Shown here: piece after piece, positions 32,640-40,615 of the stretch
How the letters are laid out: every line of letters begins with the position of its first letter
Position numbering within the stretch: position 1 is the first letter of the stretch
NCBI GenBank assembly: GCA_019636655.1
Contig: JAHBXB010000006.1
Coordinates: 62,001-126,000, forward strand
Source: Phycisphaeraceae bacterium
GTDB taxonomy: Bacteria; Planctomycetota; Phycisphaerae; Phycisphaerales; UBA1924
Direction: 5' to 3'
Length of the DNA: 64,000 bases
The notes under the pieces: generated by a model
Database searches by the model: none
What the model was told of the DNA's origin: nothing
The model's input: only the letters and a program-made list of their open reading frames with translations
Position numbers and translations under genes: made by a program

Positions 32640-34171
32640 TCGATCTCTCGGCGACAGGCCCGGCGCGCCGCACCCTGTCACGGGTGTGGACCGAGGCGAA
32701 GCGTTCCCGCATCGCCCAGCTCGCCGCCGCGCTCGCCTATCGCACCATCTTCGCCGTCGTCCCGATGCTGGTGGTCGCGCTGGTCGTGGTCCGGTCGTTC
32801 GTCTCCGATGTGCAACTCAAGAGCCTGCTCGCCTCGCTCCTGCAGTACATGGGCCTGACCGAAATCGTGCTCAACTCCGAGAAACTCGCCGGTCCGTCGG
32901 CGGACCACGGTATCACCGGTTCGCTCCAACTCGACGAATGGGTCGCCCAGGCCGTTGATCGCGCCCGCGACGTCCCGTTTACCGCCGTCGGCTTTGTCGC
33001 GGCGCTCACGCTGTTCTACGCCGCGATCTCCATGCTCTCGGAGGTCGAACGCACCTTCAACGAGGTCTACAAGGCGCCCGCCGCCCGCGGCTGGACCAAG
33101 CGGATCACCCTCTACTGGACCCTGCTCACGCTCGGCTCCATCGGCCTCTTCGCCAGTTTCTACATCGGCGAACAGTTCCAGCAATGGGCGCTGGACATTA
33201 CAGCCCGCGGCTGGTCATGGATCGGCGTTGCGCCCCCGGTCAAGGCCCTCGGCTTCATCACCACCTCCGCCATCAGCATGCTCATGCTGCTTTTGGCGTA
33301 CACAGCCGTCCCCACCGCCCGCGTCGCGTTCTGGCCCGCAGTCGGCGGCGCGATCATCGGGGCCATCCTCTGGGAAGCCACCAAGTGGGGCTTCACCCGC
33401 TACCTGGAATACTCCACGACCTACGCCCGCCTCTACGGCGCCCTCGCGCTCGTCCCTCTCTTTCTGTTGTGGGTTTATCTCACGTGGGCCGTCGTCCTCG
33501 TCGGGCTGCAGGTGAGCTACGTCATGCAGTACGGCCTCGCGCGCGATGAGCCCACCGAGACCGCCCGCGTGGTCGACCCCTCCGTCGGTGTCGCGATCAT
33601 GGCCGGGGTCTCGCGGGCCTTCGCCGAGGGCAAGCCCGTGGCCGCCCCCCAGCTGGCGCAGTGGGCTGGTGTCAGCCTCGAGGTCAGCGAGGCGATCGTC
33701 GAGAGCCTCCGCACCCGCGGATTGGTCCACTTCGTGCGGCGGGAGGAGGGCGGTCCCGAGGTCGTCACCCCCGCTCGCCCCGCAGAGGGGATCACCGTCC
33801 GAGAAGTCCTCGAAGCCTCCTTCGACGCCGTCGATCACCCGACCGCGGCCAAGCCCGTCGAGGAGGCCTCCCGGATCGCCGGGCGCTTGCGGGACGCCCA
33901 GTTCGCCGCCGCCGGTCCGACCACCCTGGCGGAACTCATCGGGATTCCGGCCGGATCGAAGAAGTCTGGAGCCCGGGGGCCGCACGCCGGTTGGTCGCCC
34001 GACCAGCCCGGGGCTAGGCTAGATGATTCCGAACAAGGAGCGGGCAATGGGTCGGCATTGGGTGATTCAGACGAGGCGGACGGCGATGATGCTGCTCGCC
34101 ATCCCGGCGGCAGGCCTGCTGATGGGGGGGTGCTACGAGCGGGTCGTCGGGGCGAAGGGCCCGGGGTCTGA
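32636..34171 (+). CDS. YihY/virulence factor BrkB family membrane protein
   Basis: A 511-residue inner-membrane protein with about six hydrophobic segments in residues 30-290 and the family blocks 'AQLAAALAYRTIFAVVPML', 'YAAISMLSEVERTFNEVYKAPAARGWTKRITLYWTLLT' and 'YLEYSTTYARLYGALALVPLFLLWVYLTW'. Residues about 320-430 form a cytoplasmic winged-helix-like domain ('LAQWAGVSLEVSEAIVESLRTRGLVHFVRR'). GTG 32636 overlaps the preceding stop (GTGA) with GGGAGA 5 nt upstream. The last 41 residues overlap the following lipoprotein gene and look like non-native, low-complexity sequence; an ancestral stop may have been lost. Function of the family is not settled. Confidence 0.85.
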   Translation: MIDLSATGPARRTLSRVWTEAKRSRIAQLAAALAYRTIFAVVPMLVVALVVVRSFVSDVQLKSLLASLLQYMGLTEIVLNSEKLAGPSADHGITGSLQLDEWVAQAVDRARDVPFTAVGFVAALTLFYAAISMLSEVERTFNEVYKAPAARGWTKRITLYWTLLTLGSIGLFASFYIGEQFQQWALDITARGWSWIGVAPPVKALGFITTSAISMLMLLLAYTAVPTARVAFWPAVGGAIIGAILWEATKWGFTRYLEYSTTYARLYGALALVPLFLLWVYLTWAVVLVGLQVSYVMQYGLARDEPTETARVVDPSVGVAIMAGVSRAFAEGKPVAAPQLAQWAGVSLEVSEAIVESLRTRGLVHFVRREEGGPEVVTPARPAEGITVREVLEASFDAVDHPTAAKPVEEASRIAGRLRDAQFAAAGPTTLAELIGIPAGSKKSGARGPHAGWSPDQPGARLDDSEQGAGNGSALGDSDEADGDDAARHPGGRPADGGVLRAGRRGEGPGV

Positions 34172-34280
34172 TCAGTACTCCGTCGAGCAGAAGTACCAGT
34201 CCAACTCGGCGGTCGACGACTGGATCTTCGGCCCCCAGAAGCAGCCCAAGAGCACGCTGCTGGACCGCAAGTCGAACTGA
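34047..34280 (+). CDS. Small putative lipoprotein
   Basis: A 77-residue protein with a basic start, hydrophobic stretch and lipobox LMGGC (Cys29), then a short polar mature part 'YERVVGAKGPGSDQYSVEQKYQ' ending 'TLLDRKSN'. AAGGAG is 6 nt before ATG 34047; a longer frame from 34023 has no site. It overlaps the end of the YihY gene by 125 nt in another frame and is 46 nt before nuoB. Function unknown. Confidence 0.7.
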   Translation: MGRHWVIQTRRTAMMLLAIPAAGLLMGGCYERVVGAKGPGSDQYSVEQKYQSNSAVDDWIFGPQKQPKSTLLDRKSN

Positions 34281-34326
34281 AGCCTGAGGCCCGCCTGAAC
34301 GGCGTCACGGACGGCAGGAGCGTGCG

Positions 34327-34893
34327 ATGGGGATCGAAGCGGCACTCACAGCGGACGGATTTGTCACCACCCAGCTGCAGCGAGTGATTAACTGGGCGCG
34401 CCGGAGTTCCCTCTGGCCGATGCCCTTCGCCACCGCCTGCTGCGGGATCGAGCTGATGGCCACCGCGGCAAGCCGCTACGACCTCGCGCGGTTCGGCATG
34501 GAGCGGATGAGCTTCTCGCCGCGACAGGCCGACCTGCTGATCGTCGCCGGGCGTGTGTCCATCAAGGCGATGCCCGTCCTGCAGCGCATCTACCTCCAGA
34601 TGCCCGAGCCCAAGTGGGTTCTCTCCATGGGCGCCTGCGCCAGCACCGGCGGGGTGTTCGACACCTACGCCGTCGTCCAGGGCGTCGACCAGTACATCCC
34701 GGTTGACGTCTACGTCCCCGGCTGCCCGCCCCGTCCCGAGCAGTTGCTCGAGGGGATCATGGCCATCCAGCGCCACATCGACCGCGAAGGAATGCCGCCA
34801 CCCGGCGGCAAGCGTGCCCCCCTTGGTCTCGTGATCGAGCCGACCCACACCGTCCGTCCGCAGCCCGTCGGGCTCACGGTCGGGGGCGCGTAG
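34327..34893 (+). CDS. nuoB: NADH-quinone oxidoreductase subunit B
   Basis: A 188-residue subunit carrying cluster N2 of respiratory complex I. All four N2 ligands are present: Cys38-Cys39 ('[11 protein letters not shown]'), Cys104 ('MGACASTGG') and Cys133 ('[10 protein letters not shown]'). Other blocks '[13 protein letters not shown]', '[14 protein letters not shown]' and '[17 protein letters not shown]' are standard. The tail after residue 155 is short and Pro-rich. It is solitary: no nuoA, nuoC or other complex I gene flanks it, whereas in most bacteria nuoB sits in a nuoA-N operon. Its 3' end overlaps the convergent VanZ-like gene by 20 nt. Confidence 0.95.
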   Translation: MGIEAALTADGFVTTQLQRVINWARRSSLWPMPFATACCGIELMATAASRYDLARFGMERMSFSPRQADLLIVAGRVSIKAMPVLQRIYLQMPEPKWVLSMGACASTGGVFDTYAVVQGVDQYIPVDVYVPGCPPRPEQLLEGIMAIQRHIDREGMPPPGGKRAPLGLVIEPTHTVRPQPVGLTVGGA

Positions 34894-35302
34894 CCCGGGC
34901 CTCCGCGGCCGCTGGCGGCGCGCGCCGAGCAACCACGAGCAGACCGATCGTGACGATCGTCACCCCGCCCGCATTGGCGAGCCAGTCGTCGAGTGCACAC
35001 TGCCGGTGCACGAACGGAATCGCCTGCAAACCCTCATCGATAGCCGCGTAGGCGAGCGAGATCGGGAACGCGATCATCGCCGTCCGCCGCGACAGAAACG
35101 GCCCGACCAGCCCCGAGAAGTTGAGCAGCAACGCCCACAGCCCGAACGCGCCGAAGTGAACGATCAGGTCCGGTCGCTGCACCACCGGGGGCAGTTCCAG
35201 CCGTGGCCAGTGCGTCATCGTGAACAGCAGCACTGCGTACGCGGCGAACACCGTCACGCGCAGCCTCGGAAGTATCCCCCCGCGCTCCTCAGCCTGGCTC
35301 AT
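34874..35302 (-). CDS. VanZ-like family membrane protein
   Basis: A 142-residue membrane protein with four hydrophobic segments and the VanZ-type pattern '[18 protein letters not shown]', '[18 protein letters not shown]', '[31 protein letters not shown]' (acidic residues followed by an Arg-x5-Asp motif). VanZ family members can lower teicoplanin binding, but most have unknown envelope roles. Its start overlaps the stop of parA (ATGA at 35299-35302), so the two are translationally coupled. Confidence 0.8.
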   Translation of the reverse strand: MSQAEERGGILPRLRVTVFAAYAVLLFTMTHWPRLELPPVVQRPDLIVHFGAFGLWALLLNFSGLVGPFLSRRTAMIAFPISLAYAAIDEGLQAIPFVHRQCALDDWLANAGGVTIVTIGLLVVARRAPPAAAEARATRPRP

Positions 35303-36258
35303 GCGCTCCGCTCGCCCGCGACCGCCGGCGGTCGCGGCGGGACCGTCGTCACCGTCGGCTTGGCCTCGGTCACCGCCGGCGCCGCAGCCGCGGCGCCCTG
35401 ACCCGGTGCGATCCGCGCAGTGATGCGCTCCCACTCCGAGACGATGGCGTGCCCCAACTGCCGGTAGTCGTTCGCGCCGGGGCACCACGCTGAGTAGTCG
35501 AAGATCGTCTGCCCGAACGACGGACACTCCGCAAGCTTGATGTTCCTACGAACAGGTGGTCGGTACACACGGGCCGCTCGCCACGCCACAGGTTGACCCC
35601 GCGCAGCCTCGAAGAACCCCTCGAGGTCCGCGACGACCTCCCTGGAGTGCGTCGACTGCGGATCGTGCATGCACAGGATGACGCCCGTCACCACCAGTCT
35701 GGGGTTGACCGACTGGGACACCCGCGCCACGGTCTCGAGCAGTTTTCCCACACCCTGCAGCGCCAGGAAGTGCGCCTGCATGGGGATGAAGACCTCGCGC
35801 GCCGCCGCGAGCGCGTTGAGCGTCAGCAGGCCGAGCGCCGGCGGACAATCAATCAGGATGAAGTCGAACGGGCGCGGGCCCGCCTGGATCTTGTCGATCG
35901 CCTGGCGAAGCCGCTGCAGCCGGTCCGGCTTCGCGGCCAGCTCGGACTCCGCCGCGGCCAAGTCCGTCTCCGCCGGCAGCACAAACAGGTTCGGCCTCGC
36001 CTCGTGCAGCGCGTCAGCCGGGTCAATCGTCGAGTCGGACAGCAGGTCGTAGACGCTCGCCTTCCCGTTCCCCGGCTCCACCCCCAGGTGCAGCGAGGCG
36101 TGCGACTGCGGGTCCATGTCGATGATCAGCACGCGGCGCGGACCCGTTTCGGAGGGCTCCTCCGCGATCGCCGCGCCGAGGTTGACCGTCGTGGTGGTCT
36201 TCCCGACGCCGCCCTTCTGATTGATCAGCGCGATGACCCGCGCGGGGTGAGGAGGCAT
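35299..36258 (-). CDS. ParA/Soj-family ATPase
   Basis: A 319-residue P-loop ATPase with the deviant Walker A 'NQKGGVGKTTTTVNLG' (both signature lysines, about residues 15 and 20), Walker A' 'VLIIDMDPQSHAS' and Walker B 'FDFILIDCPPALG'. It closely follows the chromosome-partitioning ParA pattern but has a C-terminal Pro/Ala/Val-rich tail of about 40 residues. No parB lies next to it; the coupled downstream gene is VanZ-like. It could partition the chromosome or position another cargo. Located 67 nt after rnc on the same strand. ATG 36258 begins the homologous region with GGAGG overlapping the upstream side weakly. Confidence 0.88.
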   Translation of the reverse strand: MPPHPARVIALINQKGGVGKTTTTVNLGAAIAEEPSETGPRRVLIIDMDPQSHASLHLGVEPGNGKASVYDLLSDSTIDPADALHEARPNLFVLPAETDLAAAESELAAKPDRLQRLRQAIDKIQAGPRPFDFILIDCPPALGLLTLNALAAAREVFIPMQAHFLALQGVGKLLETVARVSQSVNPRLVVTGVILCMHDPQSTHSREVVADLEGFFEAARGQPVAWRAARVYRPPVRRNIKLAECPSFGQTIFDYSAWCPGANDYRQLGHAIVSEWERITARIAPGQGAAAAAPAVTEAKPTVTTVPPRPPAVAGERSA

Positions 36259-36325
36259 GGCCGCAGTATAAGGAGACGCCGGGCCCGAAACAGGGGGCGT
36301 TGGCGGCGACGTGCGCATTCGTCGG

Positions 36326-37063
36326 TCAGCCGGCGTCGGTGCCCGTTCTCGCCACCCGGACGTGCCCGCCTTCATCATTTTGCACAAGGCCCAGGGCCCG
36401 CAGCGCCGCGAGCGCCGCCAGCTGCTCCGCCTGCTTCTTGCTCTGCCCCCACGCCGAGTCGAACCGCCTGGTCCCGATCTCGACGCACACCTCGAAGCAC
36501 TTGGCGTGGTCCGGCCCTTTCTCGTCGAGCACCAGGTAGATCGGAGTCTCCTGCAGCGACTGCTGCGCATGCTGCTGCAGCACGCTCTTGAAGTTCTCCT
36601 GGTGCCCCGAGGCAAACGCCCGGCGGATCAGCGGGCCCAGGATCGGCCGCAGGAACTTCCTCGCCGCCTCCAGCCCCGCGTCCAGGTACACCGCCGCGAC
36701 GATCGCCTCCAGAGCCGCCGCCGCGAGGCTCTGAGGCAGCACCGTGTGCCACTGCATTCCTCGCCCGAGCACCAGCAACTGGTCCAGCCCCAGGTCGCGT
36801 GAGACCGCGGCGCACGTCTGCCGCGAGACCACCGTCGACTTGATCTTGGTCATCTCCCCCTCCAGCAGGTCCGGGTACTCAGCGAAGATCAGTTCGCAGG
36901 TCACCAGCCCGAGCACCGCGTCGCCAAGGAACTCGAGCCGCTCATTCGAGTCCGTCCGCCGCTCGGTCACCGAGGCGTGAGTGAGCGACTGCTCAAGGAT
37001 CGCGCCATCGGTAAACACATGCCCGATGCTCGTCTCAATCTGTTGGCGTACCTGGGGGTCCAT
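36326..37063 (-). CDS. rnc: Ribonuclease III
   Basis: A 245-residue double-stranded RNA endonuclease: RNase III domain (residues about 5-150) with the signature 'NERLEFLGDAVLG' (Glu41, Glu44, Asp48) and a C-terminal dsRNA-binding domain ('FKSVLQQHAQQSLQETPIYLVLDEKGPDHAKCFEVCVEIG', ending 'SKKQAEQLAALAALRALG'). Glu119 matches E. coli Glu117, but the residue three before it, Asp114 in E. coli, is Ala116 here ('SLAAAALEAIVAA'). ATG 37063 gives the normal N-terminus; the upstream open frame is not conserved. Divergent from rpmH. Confidence 0.94.
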   Translation of the reverse strand: MDPQVRQQIETSIGHVFTDGAILEQSLTHASVTERRTDSNERLEFLGDAVLGLVTCELIFAEYPDLLEGEMTKIKSTVVSRQTCAAVSRDLGLDQLLVLGRGMQWHTVLPQSLAAAALEAIVAAVYLDAGLEAARKFLRPILGPLIRRAFASGHQENFKSVLQQHAQQSLQETPIYLVLDEKGPDHAKCFEVCVEIGTRRFDSAWGQSKKQAEQLAALAALRALGLVQNDEGGHVRVARTGTDAG

Positions 37064-37387
37064 GCGCGGGGATTGGGGAGACCACCGACAACACCCGCCG
37101 GTCGTTCCGGTCGGGTCGGGCGCGGCACGGAATCGGCCGCGGACCGTCGGACGCGCATGCTCGCAGGCCGATCCCCTCGGGCGCCAAGCCCGAAAGACCG
37201 CGGCCGGCGAGCAGACGCGCCCCCACCCACCCCGGTATCTATCGGCACGACACGAGCGTGTCCGCCGCACTCAACTATATCTGATTCGTGCCCATCCACC
37301 ACCCCGACCCATCGGCCTACTATCCCCGCCCCAAAGGCCGCCCGGCGGCCGCTGGGACCTGCCTCCCCCCGTCAGCGAGATCCATCC
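37064..37387. other. Divergent intergenic region, rnc / rpmH
   Basis: No gene is seen in this 324-nt stretch. It should hold promoters for rnc (minus) and rpmH (plus). The only A/T-rich patch is at 37271-37285, where TATATC (37276-37281) could be a -10 box for rpmH with a leader of about 100 nt; no good -35 box is visible at the right distance. Open frames crossing the region are Pro/Arg-rich shadows. Confidence 0.45.
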
Positions 37388-37528
37388 ATGCACTATCCGC
37401 ACCGTATCAGCAAGCTCAAGCGCAAGAGGGCCATCGGCTTCCGTGCCCGCATGAAGACCAAGAGTGGCCGCAAGCTCATCAACCGTCAGCGCCGGGTGGG
37501 CCGCTCGCTCAACACCGCCGATCGGTAG
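37388..37528 (+). CDS. rpmH: 50S ribosomal protein L34
   Basis: A 46-residue, strongly basic protein. 'ISKLKRKRAIGFRARMKTKSGRK' and 'LINRQRRVGR' match the L34 core, which ends at the polypeptide exit region of 23S rRNA. The ATG at 37388 gives family length; a longer open frame upstream is not conserved. In most bacteria rpmH is followed by rnpA and yidC near the replication origin; here it is alone, converging with lipA. Confidence 0.93.
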   Translation: MHYPHRISKLKRKRAIGFRARMKTKSGRKLINRQRRVGRSLNTADR

Positions 37529-37541
37529 ACTAGGGTAATTA

Positions 37542-38483
37542 CTAGGCGAGCCGTGTCTTTGCGGCTTCGATGAGGCGGTTCATGCTGCGGGCGGTTTCCC
37601 CCGGGGCGCCCGCCAGTTGCTCGGCCTGCTCGTCCGCGTGGTAACTGCTGCGGACCAGCGCCCCGCTCTCGACCACCTTGAACCCGCGAGCCAGACCCTC
37701 CTGCCTGTACCAGGCAAAGGTCTCCGGCGTGACCCACCGCTCAATCGGCAGGTGGTTCCGCGTCGGCTGCAGGTACTGGCCGATCGTGAGGATCTCGACC
37801 CCGGCGCCATTCCCGACCGACGTTGCCTGGCGGACATCATCCATCAACGCCAGGACCTCATCGTCGTTCTCTCCGATCCCGACCATGATCCCCGTCTTCG
37901 CGACGGTCCCCTGGTCCCGCACCCGCCGCAGCAACTCCAGGGATCGATCAAACTTCGCACTGGGGCGGACCGCCGGGTACATGCGGCGAACGGTCTCCAG
38001 GTTGTGATTGATGATGTGCGGCCGGGCATCGATCACCGCCTGCAGGGCCTCCCAGTTCCCCTCGAAGTCCGGGATCAGCACCTCGACCGACATGGACGGG
38101 CACGCCTCCCGTGTTCGCCGGATGGTCTCCGCCCAGATCCCAGCCCCACCGTCGGAGAGTTCGTCCCGATTGACCGACGTGATGACAACATGCCGCAGGC
38201 CCATCAGGGCCAGAGATTCCGCCACCCGCCGCGGCTCATCAGTATCCAGCGTCCCCGGGCGCCCGGTCTTCACGTTGCAGAAGCCGCAGGCGCGCGTGCA
38301 CGTGTCGCCGAGGATCATGATCGTGGCGACGCCACGGGCCCAGCACTCCCCCATGTTCGGACAACCCGCCTCCTGACACACGGTGTGGAGGCGGTGCTCA
38401 TCAATGATCCCCTTCAGGCGGGTGTACCCCGGGCCGCCGGGCACTCGGGCCCGCAGCCACGCCGGCTTCCGCTTGACCGTCAT
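37542..38483 (-). CDS. lipA: Lipoyl synthase
   Basis: A radical-SAM enzyme of about 313 residues that inserts two sulfurs into octanoyl groups on lipoyl domains. Both iron-sulfur sites are visible: the auxiliary cluster Cys triad in '[16 protein letters not shown]' and the radical-SAM CTRACGFC. Other blocks: '[17 protein letters not shown]', '[16 protein letters not shown]', '[10 protein letters not shown]', '[23 protein letters not shown]' and '[12 protein letters not shown]'. Start chosen at ATG 38483 ('[17 protein letters not shown]'); in-frame starts at 38519 and 38666 would add a non-conserved leader. No lipB is adjacent. Confidence 0.95.
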   Translation of the reverse strand: MTVKRKPAWLRARVPGGPGYTRLKGIIDEHRLHTVCQEAGCPNMGECWARGVATIMILGDTCTRACGFCNVKTGRPGTLDTDEPRRVAESLALMGLRHVVITSVNRDELSDGGAGIWAETIRRTREACPSMSVEVLIPDFEGNWEALQAVIDARPHIINHNLETVRRMYPAVRPSAKFDRSLELLRRVRDQGTVAKTGIMVGIGENDDEVLALMDDVRQATSVGNGAGVEILTIGQYLQPTRNHLPIERWVTPETFAWYRQEGLARGFKVVESGALVRSSYHADEQAEQLAGAPGETARSMNRLIEAAKTRLA

Positions 38484-38946
38484 GTGGTCAACCGCTCCCG
38501 AAGCGTTGTTCAGGACCATCGACGACAGGCTCACCAGCGGCCGATCCACCCGTCTCAGGGGGTCACCGCCCGGCGGTCTCGGGTGTCGCAGAGCAGCCGC
38601 TGCCGACACCGCCTGTGGGGCCGGTGGGCTGGTGTGAGAGCAGTTGGGGCCCGCGTCCTGAGTCATGGCAGGCCAAGTGTAGCCGCGCGGCTTCTGCGCT
38701 CCGTGAATCCAAGAACCTTGGTCGAGTCACCGGACTTGCCCAGTTTGCCCGATATTCTTGTCGATTCAACCGTCCCCTCCGCGGGTCCGACTAACCCCGG
38801 GGTGGCGGACTGTCGATCCAAGCGATTACCGTGGTTGTCCCAAGGTGGGGTCAGGGCGTTCGAAATCGGGGGTGCGGGCGTCGGTCGGCGAGGTGTTGCC
38901 CGGCTGGCGGCGGGTAGTTCCAGATCCAGAGACGAAGGAGCGGGCT
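38484..38946. other. Divergent intergenic region, lipA / polysaccharide export gene
   Basis: This 463-nt stretch separates lipA from the exopolysaccharide locus. The lipA frame stays open to 38666, so its first part could encode an N-terminal extension, but that leader is Pro/Ala-rich and unlike the family. The rest probably carries the main promoter of the locus; I saw no convincing -35/-10 or -24/-12 pair and no structured leader. Confidence 0.5.
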
Positions 38947-40497
38947 GTGACCCAAGTCTTGCAGAGTCGAGCACACACGGCGGGTACCAGCGGGCGGTGG
39001 CGCCGGGTTCTTTCGATTGTGCTGGCCGTCGCCAGCCTCCCGGCGCTCGCCGGGTGCGATGTCGATTCATGGATGGACCCCAGCGTCCTTGGCCGCTGGG
39101 AGGTCACCCCGACGACCGTCCCCGTCCTCGACCGGATCGCCGCGGTCGAGCCGAGCGACACCGGATACGCCGAGACCTCCGATGTGACGGTCGATGACCT
39201 TGTCCCGGTCGCGGCTGAGTACCGCATCACGACCGGTGACGCCCTGACGGTCAAGATCCGCGATTTCCTCCGTCTCGGCGAAGAGGCCGAGTTCGACCGC
39301 GTGGTAGACAAGCGCGGCAACATCGACCTGCCCAGGCTGGCGCCGGTGCGCGTCGCCGGGCTGACGCCGGTGCAGGCGCGGGACGCCATCTCCCTGGCCA
39401 TCAAGAATGCCGGCCTTTTGCAGGATCCGACGGTCTCCGTCGTCCCGCAGGCCCAGCGCCAGCAGACCTTCAGCGCCTTCGGCTCGGTTCTCAACCCCGG
39501 CACGTACTTCATCCCGACCCCCGACTACCGCCTGCTGCAGGCCCTGACCGCCGCCGGCGGGTTCCAGGAGGTGGCGCCGTATGTCTACGTGATCCGGCAG
39601 GTGCCGCTTGAGTTTGGGCTCGATGGAAACGCCGAGGTGCCATTGGCTCCCGGCCAGACCCCGACGCCCCCGCCGCCGGAGAAACTGATCGACCTGATCG
39701 ACGAACTCTCGAAGCCCCAGGGCGGCGACAAGCCGTCACCCGCCGTCTACGCGGGTGACCGCCCCGCCTTCGTATCGGCCCGCGTGAACCAGCAGCCGCC
39801 CAACGGCGCCGCCGGCCGCGAGCCGCCCCCGATTGACCTGCCCGATTCTCCCGCGCCTCGCCCCGGCGCGGCGCCCTCGGTGCCGCCGACCGGCTCGGGC
39901 TACCAGTGGCAGTTCCTGAACGGGCAGTGGGTCAAAGTCGCCCCGCAGACTCCGACAGCCCCGGCCGGGTCCGACGGCAGCGCCGGCGTACTGCCGCCGC
40001 TGGTCACCCAGCGCGTCATCAAGATCCCCATGGGTCCGATGATCTCCGGCGTGTCGAAGTACAACATCGTGATCCGCCCCGGCGACATCATCCACGTGCC
40101 GCTCAACTCCGACCTGCTGTTCTACATCGGCGGCCAGATCTCCCGGCCGGGCGTGTACAACATCCCGCGCAACGGCCGCATCACCATCACCAACGCCGTG
40201 GTCGCCGCCGGCGGCCTCGGCTCGCTCGCAATCCCGGAGCGAGTCGACCTGATCCGCATGATCGGCCCGGACCGGCAGGCGACCATCCGCCTCAACCTGC
40301 GGGCCATCCAGGAAGGCACCCAGCCGAACATTTTCTTGAAGAACGACGATTCGATCAATATCGGAACGAACTTCTTCGCCTACCCGCTGGCGGTGATCCG
40401 CAACGGATTCCGGATGACGTACGGGTTCGGGTTCCTGCTCGATCGCAACTTCGGCAACGACGTCTTCGGGCCGCCGCCCGAGAGCTTCCGGTTCTAG
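38947..40497 (+). CDS. Polysaccharide export outer-membrane lipoprotein (Wza-like, SLBB)
   Basis: A 516-residue exported lipoprotein: signal peptide with lipobox LAGC ('LSIVLAVASLPALAGC'), then a polysaccharide export domain ('YRITTGDALTVKIRDFLRLGEEAEFDRVVDKRGNIDLPRLAPVRVAGLTPVQARDAI' in continuous pattern), an SLBB repeat ('FSAFGSVLNPGTYFIP'), a Pro-rich linker of about 110 residues and a second SLBB repeat ('LLFYIGGQISRPGVYNIPRNGRITITNAVVAAGGL'). It should form the outer-membrane exit of the exopolysaccharide made by this locus. GTG 38947 has AAGGAG 6 nt upstream and starts the signal peptide directly. First gene of the locus. Confidence 0.9.
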   Translation: MTQVLQSRAHTAGTSGRWRRVLSIVLAVASLPALAGCDVDSWMDPSVLGRWEVTPTTVPVLDRIAAVEPSDTGYAETSDVTVDDLVPVAAEYRITTGDALTVKIRDFLRLGEEAEFDRVVDKRGNIDLPRLAPVRVAGLTPVQARDAISLAIKNAGLLQDPTVSVVPQAQRQQTFSAFGSVLNPGTYFIPTPDYRLLQALTAAGGFQEVAPYVYVIRQVPLEFGLDGNAEVPLAPGQTPTPPPPEKLIDLIDELSKPQGGDKPSPAVYAGDRPAFVSARVNQQPPNGAAGREPPPIDLPDSPAPRPGAAPSVPPTGSGYQWQFLNGQWVKVAPQTPTAPAGSDGSAGVLPPLVTQRVIKIPMGPMISGVSKYNIVIRPGDIIHVPLNSDLLFYIGGQISRPGVYNIPRNGRITITNAVVAAGGLGSLAIPERVDLIRMIGPDRQATIRLNLRAIQEGTQPNIFLKNDDSINIGTNFFAYPLAVIRNGFRMTYGFGFLLDRNFGNDVFGPPPESFRF

Positions 40498-40615
40498 CCG
40501 CGATGGCGCGTGGTGTCCGATCGTCCCGGGGCTGGGGGCGAACCCCCGATTCCCGTGGTCGTACTACGTCTGCATCCCGCCGGTACCAGCAGCGACTCTG
40601 AGGAGAGCGTCAGGC

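Noticed and set aside
37529-37541. CTAGG ... CTAGG with a GTAATTAC palindrome between rpmH and lipA
   Set aside because: Too short and without a GC stem or T-run; not convincing as a terminator or binding site.
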